Shown: positions 26,254 to 34,560 of the stretch, one piece after another
How the letters are laid out: each line of letters starts with the position of its first letter
How positions within the stretch are numbered: position 1 is the stretch's first letter
From: Streptomyces sp. SAJ15
GTDB lineage: Bacteria > Actinomycetota > Actinomycetes > Streptomycetales > Streptomycetaceae
Direction: 5' to 3'
DNA length: 64,000 nucleotides
Assembly (NCBI RefSeq): GCF_007595705.1
Contig: NZ_NISY01000006.1
Location: forward strand, 186,001 to 250,000
Translations under genes and position numbers: made by a program
The notes under the pieces: generated by a model
Seen by the model: the letters and a program-made list of their open reading frames with translations, nothing else
What the model was told of the DNA's origin: nothing
Databases searched by the model: none

Positions 26254-26787
26254 TCAGGGCCCGAGGAGATGGAGGGCCACCTCTTCCGTGACGCGTTCCG
26301 CGAGCGGTCCGACAGCCGAGGCGACCGCGGGGGACAGGCCCGTGCCCAGGGAGGTGTCGGCCCCCTCGACCGCGTAGACGACCAGTCGCCCGGGCATTCT
26401 GCCCAGGGCGCGTGCCAGCTCGATCGCCTCGCCCAGACCGAGCCCGTGGCTGCTCGCGGCGCCCGCCCCCCCTACCGTGCGTCCGTCCGGCTCCCACCGG
26501 TGGATCCGGCCCGGACACCCCGCGCCGGTGTGGGCCGCGTCCACGACGACAGCCAGCCCGGCCTCCTCCCACAGGCCGATCAGCCGACCGGGATCCCCGT
26601 CGCGGCACGCCAGCCGGATTCCGGCGGGGAGGGCGCCGTCGGCCGCGCGTTCCTTCAACCGGGCGACGACCGCGAGTCCCACCCCGTCGTCCCGCCGGAA
26701 CGCGTTGCCCACCCCGATGACGGTGATACGGGCGGAGGTGGGCAATGGTCTGCTCCCGGAGTCCGATACCTGGGCTGCGACGTCCAT
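26254..26787 (-). CDS. hydrogenase maturation protease (HyaD/HybD-like)
   Basis: The 177-residue protein has the signature VIGVGNAFRRDDGVGLAV (residues about 21-38, with the nickel-binding Asp/Glu position in DDGVG), VVVDAAHTGAGCPG and an SSHGLGL loop with the conserved His. Such endopeptidases remove the C-terminal tail of the large subunit after nickel insertion. It is the first gene of the hydrogenase transcript; no hypA-F genes are seen in the window, so the remaining maturation factors must be encoded elsewhere. The start at ATG 26787 adds about 19 residues before the first beta strand; a later start is possible. Confidence 0.88.
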   Translation of the reverse strand: MDVAAQVSDSGSRPLPTSARITVIGVGNAFRRDDGVGLAVVARLKERAADGALPAGIRLACRDGDPGRLIGLWEEAGLAVVVDAAHTGAGCPGRIHRWEPDGRTVGGAGAASSHGLGLGEAIELARALGRMPGRLVVYAVEGADTSLGTGLSPAVASAVGPLAERVTEEVALHLLGP

Positions 26788-26792
26788 CCTGT

Positions 26793-26830
26793 ACCCCGCC
26801 TCGCCGCCTGTCGCTCGGACGAGGCGGGGT
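26793..26830. terminator. terminator hairpin between MFS gene and hydrogenase operon
   Basis: A perfect 11-bp inverted repeat (26793-26803 and 26820-26830, arm ACCCCGCCTCG) with a 16-nt loop lies 40 bp beyond the MFS stop and immediately upstream of the protease start. It probably ends MFS transcription. Confidence 0.6.
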
Positions 26831-26870
26831 GGCTGTCGCGGACTCCTCGTCGGGCGGCCGCCTCCGCCGG

Positions 26871-28340
26871 TCAGTTCCGCGCCGGAAGCGCGTCTCCGCC
26901 GTCGGCCCGCTCGGCCCGCTCGGCCTGCTCGGCCTGCTCGGCCTGTGGCGGCGGGCTGGTGCGGCGCGGCACGGTGAGGGCGACGAGGGCGGCGGAGACC
27001 AGCAGCACGGCGCTGAGGGCGAAGCCGAGTGCGTAGCCGTCGTTCAGGGCGTCGGGCGTGGCCGGCTCGCCGGTGCGGTGGTGGGCGGCGGTGCCGAGGG
27101 CGGCGAGCCCGAGGGAGGCGCCGATCTGGCGGGAGCTGTTGAGCAGGGCCGAGGCGGTACCGGTCTCGTGGGCCGCGACACCGGCGGTGGCGGTGGCGAC
27201 GACCGGTCCGAGACAGAGACCGAAGCCGACGCTGGCGACGATCGAGGGCCCCAGGACATGGGTGGCGAAGGCGCCGTCGGGGCTGATGGTGCTGAACCAG
27301 GCGAAGCCCGTCGCGGTCAGCAGTCCGCCGCCGACCAGCAGGGTTCGGGGAGCGAGGCGGTAGCCGAGTTTGACGGCCAGCACCGAGCCGGCGACGACAC
27401 CGAGGGCGAAGGGCAGGAACTGGACCCCGGTCAGCGCCGGTCCGTTGCCGAGCACACGTTGCAGGTAGAGGGACATGAAGTAGAAGGCCGAGGCCATGGC
27501 GGCACCGACCAGCAGGTTGTAGGCGTTGGCGCCGGCGACCGAGCGGTTGGCGAGCAGGCCGAGTCGGATCAGCGGTTCGCGGCCGGTGGTCCGCTCGACG
27601 TGGACGAAGGCGGCCAGCAGCGCCATGGCGGCCGCCAGGGTCGTCACGGTGACCGTCGAGGTCCACGCGTGCTGGTCGGTGCGGACGATGCCGAAGACCA
27701 GCAGGGTCATACCGGCGGTGGCCAGGACGGCCCCCGCCACGTCGGGTCGGCCGCGGCGGGCCGGCGGCGGGCTCGCGACCACACCCCGCCAGACGAGGGC
27801 CAGCGCGACTGCGGCCATCGGCACGTTCACGAACATCACCCAGCGCCAGCTGGCGTACTCGGTGAGCAGTCCGCCGATCAGAACGCCGAAGGCGCCGCCG
27901 GCGGCGTTCATCGCGCTCCACACGCCGAACGCCCGGACGCGGGCCTTCCCGGTGGGGAAGGTCGCGGCCAGCAGGGCCAGCGCGGCCGGCGCCAGCGCGG
28001 CGGCCCCGACGCCCTGGGCGGCGCGGGCGGCCACCAGATGGCCGGGCTCCTGGGCGAAACCGCCGACGAGGGAGGCGAGGCCGAACAGACCGAGCCCGAG
28101 CAGCAGTACACGTTTGCGGCCGTACCGGTCGGCGGCTTTGCCGCCGAGGAGGAGCAGCCCGCCGAAGGTGAGGGCGTAGGCGTGGATCACCCAGGTCAGA
28201 CCCACCGCGCTGAAGCCGAGGCCGGCGGCGATCTGCGGGAGTCCCACGTTCACGACCGAGAGGTCCAGCGAGACCAGGAACTGCACCACCGCCACGGCCG
28301 CGAGGGTGATCCCTGGCCGTGACACCGAACTGTCTGTCAT
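26871..28340 (-). CDS. MFS drug exporter of the DHA2 (14-TM, EmrB/QacA) type
   Basis: The 489-residue membrane protein has about 14 hydrophobic segments. The first helix carries LDLSVVNVGLPQIAAGLG (family motif D1), motif A is GKAADRYGRKRVLLLG, and motif C-like GGAFGVLIGGLLTEYASWRW follows. These are proton-driven efflux pumps. The C terminus has a charged low-complexity run of Q/A/E/R residues. An operator-like 24-bp palindrome lies 42 bp upstream of the start and closely matches the one beside the TetR gene at 32470, which is likely its repressor. The substrate is unknown. Confidence 0.9.
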   Translation of the reverse strand: MTDSSVSRPGITLAAVAVVQFLVSLDLSVVNVGLPQIAAGLGFSAVGLTWVIHAYALTFGGLLLLGGKAADRYGRKRVLLLGLGLFGLASLVGGFAQEPGHLVAARAAQGVGAAALAPAALALLAATFPTGKARVRAFGVWSAMNAAGGAFGVLIGGLLTEYASWRWVMFVNVPMAAVALALVWRGVVASPPPARRGRPDVAGAVLATAGMTLLVFGIVRTDQHAWTSTVTVTTLAAAMALLAAFVHVERTTGREPLIRLGLLANRSVAGANAYNLLVGAAMASAFYFMSLYLQRVLGNGPALTGVQFLPFALGVVAGSVLAVKLGYRLAPRTLLVGGGLLTATGFAWFSTISPDGAFATHVLGPSIVASVGFGLCLGPVVATATAGVAAHETGTASALLNSSRQIGASLGLAALGTAAHHRTGEPATPDALNDGYALGFALSAVLLVSAALVALTVPRRTSPPPQAEQAEQAERAERADGGDALPARN

Positions 28341-28381
28341 CGCGTACTCCGTCTCTTCTCGGCGGTGGTGCCGCCGAGCCG

Positions 28382-28405
28382 ACTTTTTGAACATGTTCCG
28401 AAATT
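28382..28405. promoter_or_regulatory. operator-like palindrome upstream of the MFS exporter, twin of the one at 32361
   Basis: The core is the perfect palindrome GAACATGTTC (28389-28398). Its left flank ACTTTTT and right flank CGAAATT match the operator at 32361-32384 (shared frame ACTTTTyGAACryGTTCyrAAAkT). It lies 42-65 bp upstream of the MFS start. Confidence 0.7.
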
Positions 28406-28704
28406 GGGGCGCGGAGACCCGCCTCTGTCGAACGCGAGAGTCGAAGAGCGTCCGTTCGCGTCTGTGCGCGGGACGGGAGGAGAGCGGGTCGGCGCGAGGA
28501 AGGATGGCGGCAGGCGTGATGACCCGCGCACGTGCGCGGCGGCTCGACCGGCGGCACGACCGGCGGCACCGCCGGTCGCCTCCGGTCGGCTTCCGTCGCC
28601 CCGGCGTCGCCGCGGTCCACGCCGAGCGGGACCTCGTGCGGCGACGAGGGGCGAGCAAGGTCAGGGAATCCGGATCCGACCGCGCGGAGTGACCCGTCGT
28701 CGGA
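28406..28704. other. intergenic region between MFS promoter and ABC exporter genes
   Basis: About 300 bp with no supported gene. It should contain the end of the ABC transcript and the start of the MFS promoter region. No strong hairpin was found. Confidence 0.4.
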
Positions 28705-30444
28705 TCAGCGCACCGTCATCGGCCCGGTCAGACGCCAACCGTGGGCGCGGCGGCGCTCCCGCCAGTACCGGGCGTAGCGACCGTCGTGAGCGAGCAACTC
28801 GTCGTGGGTGCCCTCTTCCACGGCCCGCCCCTGGTCGAGGACCACGATGTGGTCGGCCTCGCGCAAGGTGTGCAGCCGGTGCGCGATCACCAGAACGGTG
28901 CGGTCCCGCGACAAGGCCGCCATGGCCTCCTGCAGGGCGTGCTCGTTCTCCGCGTCCAGCGCGGCGGTCGCCTCGTCGAACAGCACGATCGGAGCGTCCT
29001 TCAGCAGGGCGCGCGCGATCGAGACGCGTTGCCGCTCACCGCCGGAGAGACGGCTGCCGCCCTCACCGACCGGAGCGTCCCAGCCACCCGGCAGACGGTC
29101 GGCGATGACGTCGACCCGCGCCGTGCGGGCCGCGGCGTAGACCTCCGCGTCGGTGGCGTCGGGCCTACCGAGACGCACGTTCTCGAGAATGGTTCCGTCG
29201 AAGAGGTAGACGTCCTGGAAGACCACCGAGATGGCCGACGTCAGATCCTCGGTCCGCATCTCGGACACGTCCACACCGCCGACCCGGACCGTGCCCGCGT
29301 CGGGGTCGAAGAACCGCGCGATCAGCTTGATCACGGTCGTCTTGCCGGCGCCGGACGGACCGACCAGCGCGGTCATCCGGCCCTGCGGCACCCGCATCGA
29401 CAGTCCGTCCAGCACCGCTGAACCGTCGTAGCCGAAGCGGACGTCGTCGAGTTCGACGTCGGCGCCGTCCGCCCGGCGCGCCACCCGCGGTTCGGGCAGT
29501 GTCTCGGTGGCGAGCAGTTCGTTGATCTCGGTCAACGCGTTCTCGGCGACACGGAGCGCGCCACCGAGTTCGGCGGTGAGCATGACCGGTTCGACGAACC
29601 GGGCCGCCAGCACCAGCAGGGCGATCAGTTCGGCCGTCTCCAGCGAGCCGTCGAGCGCGAGACGGGTGCCCAGGGCCAGCAGTACGAAGAACGACGTCTG
29701 CGCGACGAATCCGAGCCCGACGACACCGGGCATACCCGCGCGGAGCATCCGGCGACCGGCCGCGTGCTGCGCGACCAGCGCGTCGTCGAGGGCGGTATGG
29801 CCCTCCACCGTACGGCCGAAGGCCCGCAGAACCGGCTGGGCGCGGGCGAACTCCACGATCCGCCCGGCGGCCTCGGCGTGAATACGGTCCGCGTCCCGGT
29901 CGGCGGCCTGCATGCCACGGCCGGCCACCCGGTACACCAGCGCCACCGCGACCGCGGCGACGGACATCGAGACGGCCAGCCGCCAGTCGAACAGGAACAT
30001 CGCCAGCACCACGACCAGCGGGGTGACGACGGCGTCGACCAACTGCCGCAGCAGGTGCGCCGGCACCCCCATGATGTCGACCACACGCTGCGCGGCCAGA
30101 CGCCCGAGTCCGCCGACGCGATCGGCGGTGAACCAGGACAGCGGAAGCTGCGCGACCTTGTCGCCGATACGGTGGTGCAGGTCGCGGCTCATGTTCGCCC
30201 CGGTCCGGTAACCGGCCAGGGTCGCCGGATAGCTCACCGCCGCGTAACCGGCCCACAGCGCCGCGAGCGCGATCACCCACGGCCAGGCTCGTGCCGGCTC
30301 GTCGCCGAGCAGCTCGCGCAGGACCGGGACGAGCAGCACGAAGGCCACGCCCTGCAGCAACGCGGCCGCGGTGAACCAGCCGAGCAACCGGCGCAGCGCG
30401 CGGTCGTGCTTCGAGCCGAGTGCGGTGAACAGTCGACGGATCAT
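28705..30444 (-). CDS. ABC exporter-type half transporter (permease-ATPase fusion), second of a heterodimeric pair
   Basis: The 579-residue protein has an N-terminal six-helix membrane domain (residues about 20-310) and a C-terminal ATPase: Walker A VGPSGAGKTTVI (near residue 375), signature LSGGERQRVSIARALL, Walker B IVLFDEATAALD and H-loop LVIAHRLHTLREAD. It is translationally coupled to its partner (ATGA overlap at 30441-30444), so the two probably form a heterodimer. The layout resembles Irt/Ybt-type pairs that carry siderophores and also multidrug exporters; direction and substrate cannot be decided from sequence. Confidence 0.9.
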   Translation of the reverse strand: MIRRLFTALGSKHDRALRRLLGWFTAAALLQGVAFVLLVPVLRELLGDEPARAWPWVIALAALWAGYAAVSYPATLAGYRTGANMSRDLHHRIGDKVAQLPLSWFTADRVGGLGRLAAQRVVDIMGVPAHLLRQLVDAVVTPLVVVLAMFLFDWRLAVSMSVAAVAVALVYRVAGRGMQAADRDADRIHAEAAGRIVEFARAQPVLRAFGRTVEGHTALDDALVAQHAAGRRMLRAGMPGVVGLGFVAQTSFFVLLALGTRLALDGSLETAELIALLVLAARFVEPVMLTAELGGALRVAENALTEINELLATETLPEPRVARRADGADVELDDVRFGYDGSAVLDGLSMRVPQGRMTALVGPSGAGKTTVIKLIARFFDPDAGTVRVGGVDVSEMRTEDLTSAISVVFQDVYLFDGTILENVRLGRPDATDAEVYAAARTARVDVIADRLPGGWDAPVGEGGSRLSGGERQRVSIARALLKDAPIVLFDEATAALDAENEHALQEAMAALSRDRTVLVIAHRLHTLREADHIVVLDQGRAVEEGTHDELLAHDGRYARYWRERRRAHGWRLTGPMTVR

Positions 30445-32258
30445 CGTGCTTCCCCCTTCGCCGCGCCGGCTCCGGCGTAGACGCCGTGATCGCCCGCGTC
30501 CCCGAGCCCGGACCGCTCCTGCAGCCGCCACATCCGCGCGTACCGTCCCCCGGCGGCGAGCAACTCCTCGTGGGTGCCCTGCTCGACCATCCGGCCCTGT
30601 TCGAGCACCACGATGCGATCGACGCCGACCACCGAGGCCAGCCGGTGCGCGACGACGAGCACGGTCCGCCCGGCCGCCAGCTCCGAGAGCGCGTCCTGGA
30701 TCAGCGCCTCCGATTCGGGATCGGCATGGGCGGTCGCCTCGTCGAGCACCACGATCGGGGTGTCCGCGAGAATCGCCCGGGCGATGGACAGCCGTTGTGC
30801 CTCACCACCGGAGAAGCGGACATCACGGCCGACCACGGAGTCGTAGCCGCGGGGCAGCGCCTCGACGCGCTCGTCGACGGCCGCCGCCCGAGCCGCGCGG
30901 CGCACCGTCTCCTCGTCCGCCTCGGGACGGGCGAGGCGGATGTTGTCGCGCACGCTGGCGTCCAACAGCTGAACGTCCTGCAGCACGAACGACACCAGCC
31001 GGTACAGCCGGTCCGGTGCGATGTCACGCAGGTCGACGCCGCCGATCGTGACGGTGCCCGCGGTCGGGTCGAAGAACCGGGGCAGCAGCTTCGCCAGTGT
31101 CGTCTTGCCCGAACCCGACGTGCCCACCAGCGCCGTCACGGTGCCCGGCTCGAGCACCAGGTCGATGTCGCTCAGCACCGGCCGGTCCGTGTCGTAGCCG
31201 AACTCCACACCCGACAGCTCCACCCGGGCGCCGCCGTCCAGCCGCGGCTGCCGTGGAGCGGCGGGGACCGCCAGTTCCGGCGCCGCGAGCAGCGCACCCA
31301 CCCGCTTGGCCGCGGCGCCCGCCTTCTCCACGTCGTGGCTGTAGTAGTGCAACGCCTGCATGGGGCCGGCCAGCCCGAGTCCGAGGATCGCGAACGGCAG
31401 CAGGTCGACCGCGGGAAGGTGACCGGCGGACACCAGTGCCGTGCCGCCGGTCAGGACCGTGAGCAGCACGGTGACCGGGCTCATCGCCAGCTCCGAGGCC
31501 GCGCTCGCCCGATAGGACTTCGAGATCCAGGCGAGGAAGAACTCCGCGAAGTCGTCGGCGGCCTGCCCGTACTGTCGGTGCGCGCGCCTGGCCTGTCCGA
31601 ACATCTTCACCACCGCGATGCCCTCGACGAACTCGACGACCCTGCTGACGATGCGCTGCTGCGCCTCGTCGAAGGCCGCCGTCTGCGACTCCATGGTCAG
31701 CATCATCCGGAGGAACAGCGCGAGGCCGACCGCGATCGGGATCAGCAGGATCAGCGCCATTCGCCAGTCCACCCAGAACAGGTAGACCAACGTCGCCAGG
31801 GGAGTCACCACACTCGTGGTGAGGTTCAACAGCGCGTGCGCGACCAGGTGGTGCATCGTGTCCACGTCGTGCTGCACCGCCTTCCCGACCCCGCCCGCGC
31901 CCCGATCGGTGAACCACCCCAGCGGCACCCGGCCGAGCCGGTCGACCAGACGTCGTCGCACCGACAACTGGAAATCCAGGTCCGCTCCATGGGCGAGCGC
32001 CCCCGCCAGTGTGGTCAGCGCCAGCCACACCATCAGCGCGCCCGCCGCGATCGCGGCAACCGTCCATGCCCGGTTCTCGTCGACCGGGCCATCCGTCAGC
32101 AGCACTTCGGCCAGTTCGGCGACCGCGGCGAACGGCACCACGGCGACCACGGCCCCGACGGCCTGGAGGCCGATCGCCGTGCCCAGCCGCGGCCGGACGG
32201 GGCGCAGTAACGCCCCGAGGCCGATGGCATCGGCGGGTTTCGTCTGGTCCGTCTTCAT
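30441..32258 (-). CDS. ABC exporter-type half transporter (permease-ATPase fusion), first of the pair
   Basis: The 605-residue protein has a six-helix membrane domain (about residues 20-320) and an ATPase with Walker A VGTSGSGKTTLAKLL (near residue 385), signature FSGGEAQRLSIARAIL, Walker B IVVLDEATAHADPE and H-loop VVAHRLASV. The Walker B region ends HADPES instead of the usual ALDxES, a change often seen in siderophore-type pairs. It is the first gene of the transcript; a 24-bp operator lies 103 bp upstream, shared with the divergent TetR gene. Confidence 0.9.
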   Translation of the reverse strand: MKTDQTKPADAIGLGALLRPVRPRLGTAIGLQAVGAVVAVVPFAAVAELAEVLLTDGPVDENRAWTVAAIAAGALMVWLALTTLAGALAHGADLDFQLSVRRRLVDRLGRVPLGWFTDRGAGGVGKAVQHDVDTMHHLVAHALLNLTTSVVTPLATLVYLFWVDWRMALILLIPIAVGLALFLRMMLTMESQTAAFDEAQQRIVSRVVEFVEGIAVVKMFGQARRAHRQYGQAADDFAEFFLAWISKSYRASAASELAMSPVTVLLTVLTGGTALVSAGHLPAVDLLPFAILGLGLAGPMQALHYYSHDVEKAGAAAKRVGALLAAPELAVPAAPRQPRLDGGARVELSGVEFGYDTDRPVLSDIDLVLEPGTVTALVGTSGSGKTTLAKLLPRFFDPTAGTVTIGGVDLRDIAPDRLYRLVSFVLQDVQLLDASVRDNIRLARPEADEETVRRAARAAAVDERVEALPRGYDSVVGRDVRFSGGEAQRLSIARAILADTPIVVLDEATAHADPESEALIQDALSELAAGRTVLVVAHRLASVVGVDRIVVLEQGRMVEQGTHEELLAAGGRYARMWRLQERSGLGDAGDHGVYAGAGAAKGEAR

Positions 32259-32360
32259 CGTCCGCCCGTGACCTTCCGTCGTCCGTCAACACGCGTTCCA
32301 GCCCCCATCGAAACAGCGGGGGGCGAGTCCCGGCGCCGCGCATGCGGAGGGAGCGCCTGG

Positions 32361-32384
32361 ACTTTTCGAACGCGTTCTAAAAGT
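32361..32384. promoter_or_regulatory. TetR operator between ABC exporter operon and tetR gene
   Basis: A 24-bp palindrome with one mismatch: arms ACTTTTCGAACG and CGTTCTAAAAGT. It sits between the divergent ABC gene (start 32258) and TetR gene (start 32470), the usual place for autoregulation. A near copy precedes the MFS gene at 28382. Confidence 0.8.
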
Positions 32385-32469
32385 AGCAGCGAGGACAGCG
32401 GCTGTCGATCACGGGAGGGGAACCGGGCCGGTTTTGCGGCGGGGGAGGGCGGGGCAGCATGATGGGACG

Positions 32470-33195
32470 ATGTCCCGCTCCGCCTCTTCGCCCCGCCGCA
32501 CCGGCCGGCCACGCCTGACCTCCCGCGAGCAGATCCTGGCGGCGGCCCGCCAGCTCATCGACCGGGACGGGTGGGAGAAGCTGACCATCCGTCGGCTGGC
32601 CGCCGAACTCGGCATCGGGGCGACGACCCTGTACCACCACGTACGGGACAAGGAGGAGCTGCTGGTCCTCCTGCTCAACGACTACGTCTCACGGCTCGAA
32701 CGCCCCCGACTGCCCAGTGAGCCGGGGGACCGCGTCGTCGCGGCCGCGACCGCGATGCACGACGCCCTCAGGGCGTGGCCCTGGGCGACGGAGGTCCTCA
32801 CGACCGACGGTTTCGTGGGCCGCCTCGACGCGTCGGCCCTGTGGATGGTCGAAACCATCGTGGCCGGAGCGATGGACCACGGATGCACACCCGACCAGGC
32901 CATCGTCGTCTTCCGTAGCGTCTGGTACTACACCGTCGGCGAGATCCTCGTCCGCGCCCACTCCACGCGCCGGCCCGACGACGGCCGCTTCGTCCCCGTG
33001 GGCACCGTTCCCGGCAACATCGACCCGTCCCAGGTGCCACGGCTGGCGGCCATCGGACACCGATGGGCGGCTGTGGTCGCGCAGGACACCTACCCCCAGG
33101 GACTCCGCGCCCTCGTCGACGGGCTGCTGGCACAGGCCACGTCGGCGGAGACCGGTGGTCCGTCTGCGAGGCGATCGCGGCCGGAGACAGCGTGA
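32470..33195 (+). CDS. TetR-family transcriptional repressor (TetR_C_3-like)
   Basis: The 241-residue regulator has an N-terminal HTH (ILAAARQLIDRDGWEKLTIRRLAAELGIGATTLYHHVRDKEELL, about residues 28-72, named here by position) and a tetracycline-repressor-like ligand domain with WPWATEVLTTDGFVG and FRSVWYYTVGE. It likely represses the divergent ABC exporter operon and, from the matching operator, the MFS exporter. ATG 32470 was chosen because the HTH then begins at the usual distance; an upstream in-frame start at 32434 would add 12 residues. The stop codon runs into a 26-bp tandem repeat that links it to the next gene. Confidence 0.9.
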   Translation: MSRSASSPRRTGRPRLTSREQILAAARQLIDRDGWEKLTIRRLAAELGIGATTLYHHVRDKEELLVLLLNDYVSRLERPRLPSEPGDRVVAAATAMHDALRAWPWATEVLTTDGFVGRLDASALWMVETIVAGAMDHGCTPDQAIVVFRSVWYYTVGEILVRAHSTRRPDDGRFVPVGTVPGNIDPSQVPRLAAIGHRWAAVVAQDTYPQGLRALVDGLLAQATSAETGGPSARRSRPETA

Positions 33196-33297
33196 GGTCG
33201 GCGATGAGCGAGGCCGGACGAGGTCGGCGATGAGCGACGCTGGACGAGGTCGGCGATGAGCGACGCTGGACGAGGTCGGCGATGAGCGACGCCGGAC
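33194..33297 (+). repeat. four 26-bp direct repeats encoding three coupled 9-residue micro-ORFs
   Basis: Units start at 33194, 33220, 33246 and 33272. Each holds a GAGG ribosome-binding sequence, 6 nt, then ATGAGCGA. Starting at ATG 33204, 33230 and 33256, short frames of 9 codons (of the form MSDAGRGRR) end at a TGA that overlaps the next ATG as ATGA. The fourth ATG, at 33282, opens the downstream gene. The unit length is not a multiple of three, but each unit is a closed start-to-stop module, so copy number can vary without breaking the coupling. Confidence 0.85.
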
Positions 33298-33725
33298 AGA
33301 CCGCCGCCCGTGGTCGCGTGGCCGCCAGGGCCGGAACGTTCCCTCCCCACCCCGTTCGGGGCGTCCGCGCCGTGTACGCGCGTCAGAGCAGCTGTCCCTC
33401 TGACTTCGCCGAGGTCACCGTGGACTTCGAGCCGTGGGAGGAGGGAATCGTGTTCGAGGTGGCCACCCGCCTGACCACTCATGGCTCCATCGAGGAAACG
33501 GAGTTGGCCGAGTACCAGACCGCGCTCGCTACGGGCATTCGTGAAGAGCTGGCGGAGCTGGGCGAGGAAACCACCGTGGCGGTAGCGGTCGTGTTGCGCG
33601 GCATCCGTGTCCACGAGGTCGATTCCCATCGAGGAGCCTTCCAGGCGGTCGGACGCGTTGCGGTACGCAATGCTCTCGCCTTGGCCTACGGGCCGCCCCC
33701 GAGGCCGAAGCGCCGCCACGCTTGA
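33282..33725 (+). CDS. stand-alone EF-G domain IV-like protein
   Basis: The 147-residue protein resembles domain IV of elongation factor G and ribosomal protection proteins: PSDFAEVTVDFEPWEEG-type start (near residue 40), then VVLRGIRVHEVDSHRGAFQAVGRVAV, which corresponds to the dGxxHxVDSxxxAFxxAgxxA signature. No GTPase domain is present and no other EF-G domain is next to it, so it is not a translocase. It may contact the ribosome or mimic tRNA, but this is inference. ATG 33282 sits in the last of four repeats, and its translation is probably coupled to the micro-ORFs and to the TetR gene. Confidence 0.65.
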   Translation: MSDAGQTAARGRVAARAGTFPPHPVRGVRAVYARQSSCPSDFAEVTVDFEPWEEGIVFEVATRLTTHGSIEETELAEYQTALATGIREELAELGEETTVAVAVVLRGIRVHEVDSHRGAFQAVGRVAVRNALALAYGPPPRPKRRHA

Positions 33726-34013
33726 CGACTCGCCGCGCGCCTGACTTCGCGAGGAGAACGTAGTGCACGGCGCGGCGCGCCTCAGGGGGCGAAGACCGTG
33801 CTGGCCAGGGTCACGGATGCTCAGCAGGTGACGGCCGGCCATAGCCGTGCGTGGCGCGAGATGCCGGTGAGACGCGGCCGACCGCATGAACCGCACGAAG
33901 GGCTCCTGGGGCGGCGGGGAGACCGAACGGCGATCGGCGGCGGGGCCGCGTCACCCCGCCTCGCCCGCCATGGCGGCAACATCCCCGTTCCATCGCCGCG
34001 TCGTCGTTCCACC

Positions 34014-34505
34014 TCACCAGAACGGGCGCAGAGGTGGGATCGCGTCGCCGGCCAACGTCCGGATGATGGCCGCGAGTTCACCCCGTGGCAGCTGGAGTCC
34101 GGCCTCCTGGAGCCGTTGTGCCAGCTGCGTCTCCAGGTCGTGCAGGATCCGTCCGGCCACGGCGAGGTGTGCCAGAGCCTTGTCCGTCAGGACGACGAGC
34201 TTGCGGCGACCACCGGCGGGATGTGGTCGTCGTTCCACATACCCCCGCGTCTCCAGGTCGTCGATGATCTGGCCGGCGGCCTGCTTGGTGACCCCGAGTC
34301 GCTCGGCCAGCTCGCTGCTGGTCGCCCCGGAACCGTGCAGCACCTGGAAGACCAGGCCGTGCATGGGTCGTAGGTCGGCATAGCCCGCGGCGTCGACACG
34401 GCTCACGAACTCGGAAAGGACCAGTTGGAAGGCCATCCCGAGGAGGAAGGTGAGTTCGGTGCGCTCGAGGGGGTCATGGGTCTCCACCGGTTCATCTTGA
34501 CACAC
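34014..34505 (-). CDS. MarR-family regulator
   Basis: About 163 residues with a central winged helix (GATSSELAERLGVTKQAAGQIIDDLETRGYVERRPHPAGGRRKLVVLT, roughly residues 56-100, given by position) and flanking helices for dimerisation. The family represses genes and is released by small phenolic or oxidising ligands. It is divergent from a cupin gene, with a perfect inverted repeat between them. I took the GTG at 34505; a GTG six codons downstream is also possible, and no clear Shine-Dalgarno sequence separates the two. Confidence 0.88.
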   Translation of the reverse strand: MCQDEPVETHDPLERTELTFLLGMAFQLVLSEFVSRVDAAGYADLRPMHGLVFQVLHGSGATSSELAERLGVTKQAAGQIIDDLETRGYVERRPHPAGGRRKLVVLTDKALAHLAVAGRILHDLETQLAQRLQEAGLQLPRGELAAIIRTLAGDAIPPLRPFW

Positions 34506-34518
34506 GCGTATAAAGTCA

Positions 34519-34539
34519 CTTTACTCGGTGCGAGTAAAG
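34519..34539. promoter_or_regulatory. MarR operator in the divergent marR/cupin promoter
   Basis: Perfect 9-bp arms CTTTACTCG (34519-34527) and CGAGTAAAG (34531-34539) with a 3-bp spacer. It lies 14 bp from the MarR start and 22 bp before the cupin start, overlapping the likely promoters of both. Confidence 0.75.
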
Positions 34540-34560
34540 ATCCTTTACATAGGAGGTCTC

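Noticed and set aside
33194..33297. CRISPR array
   Set aside because: The 26-bp repeats are directly adjacent without spacers and carry start/stop signals.
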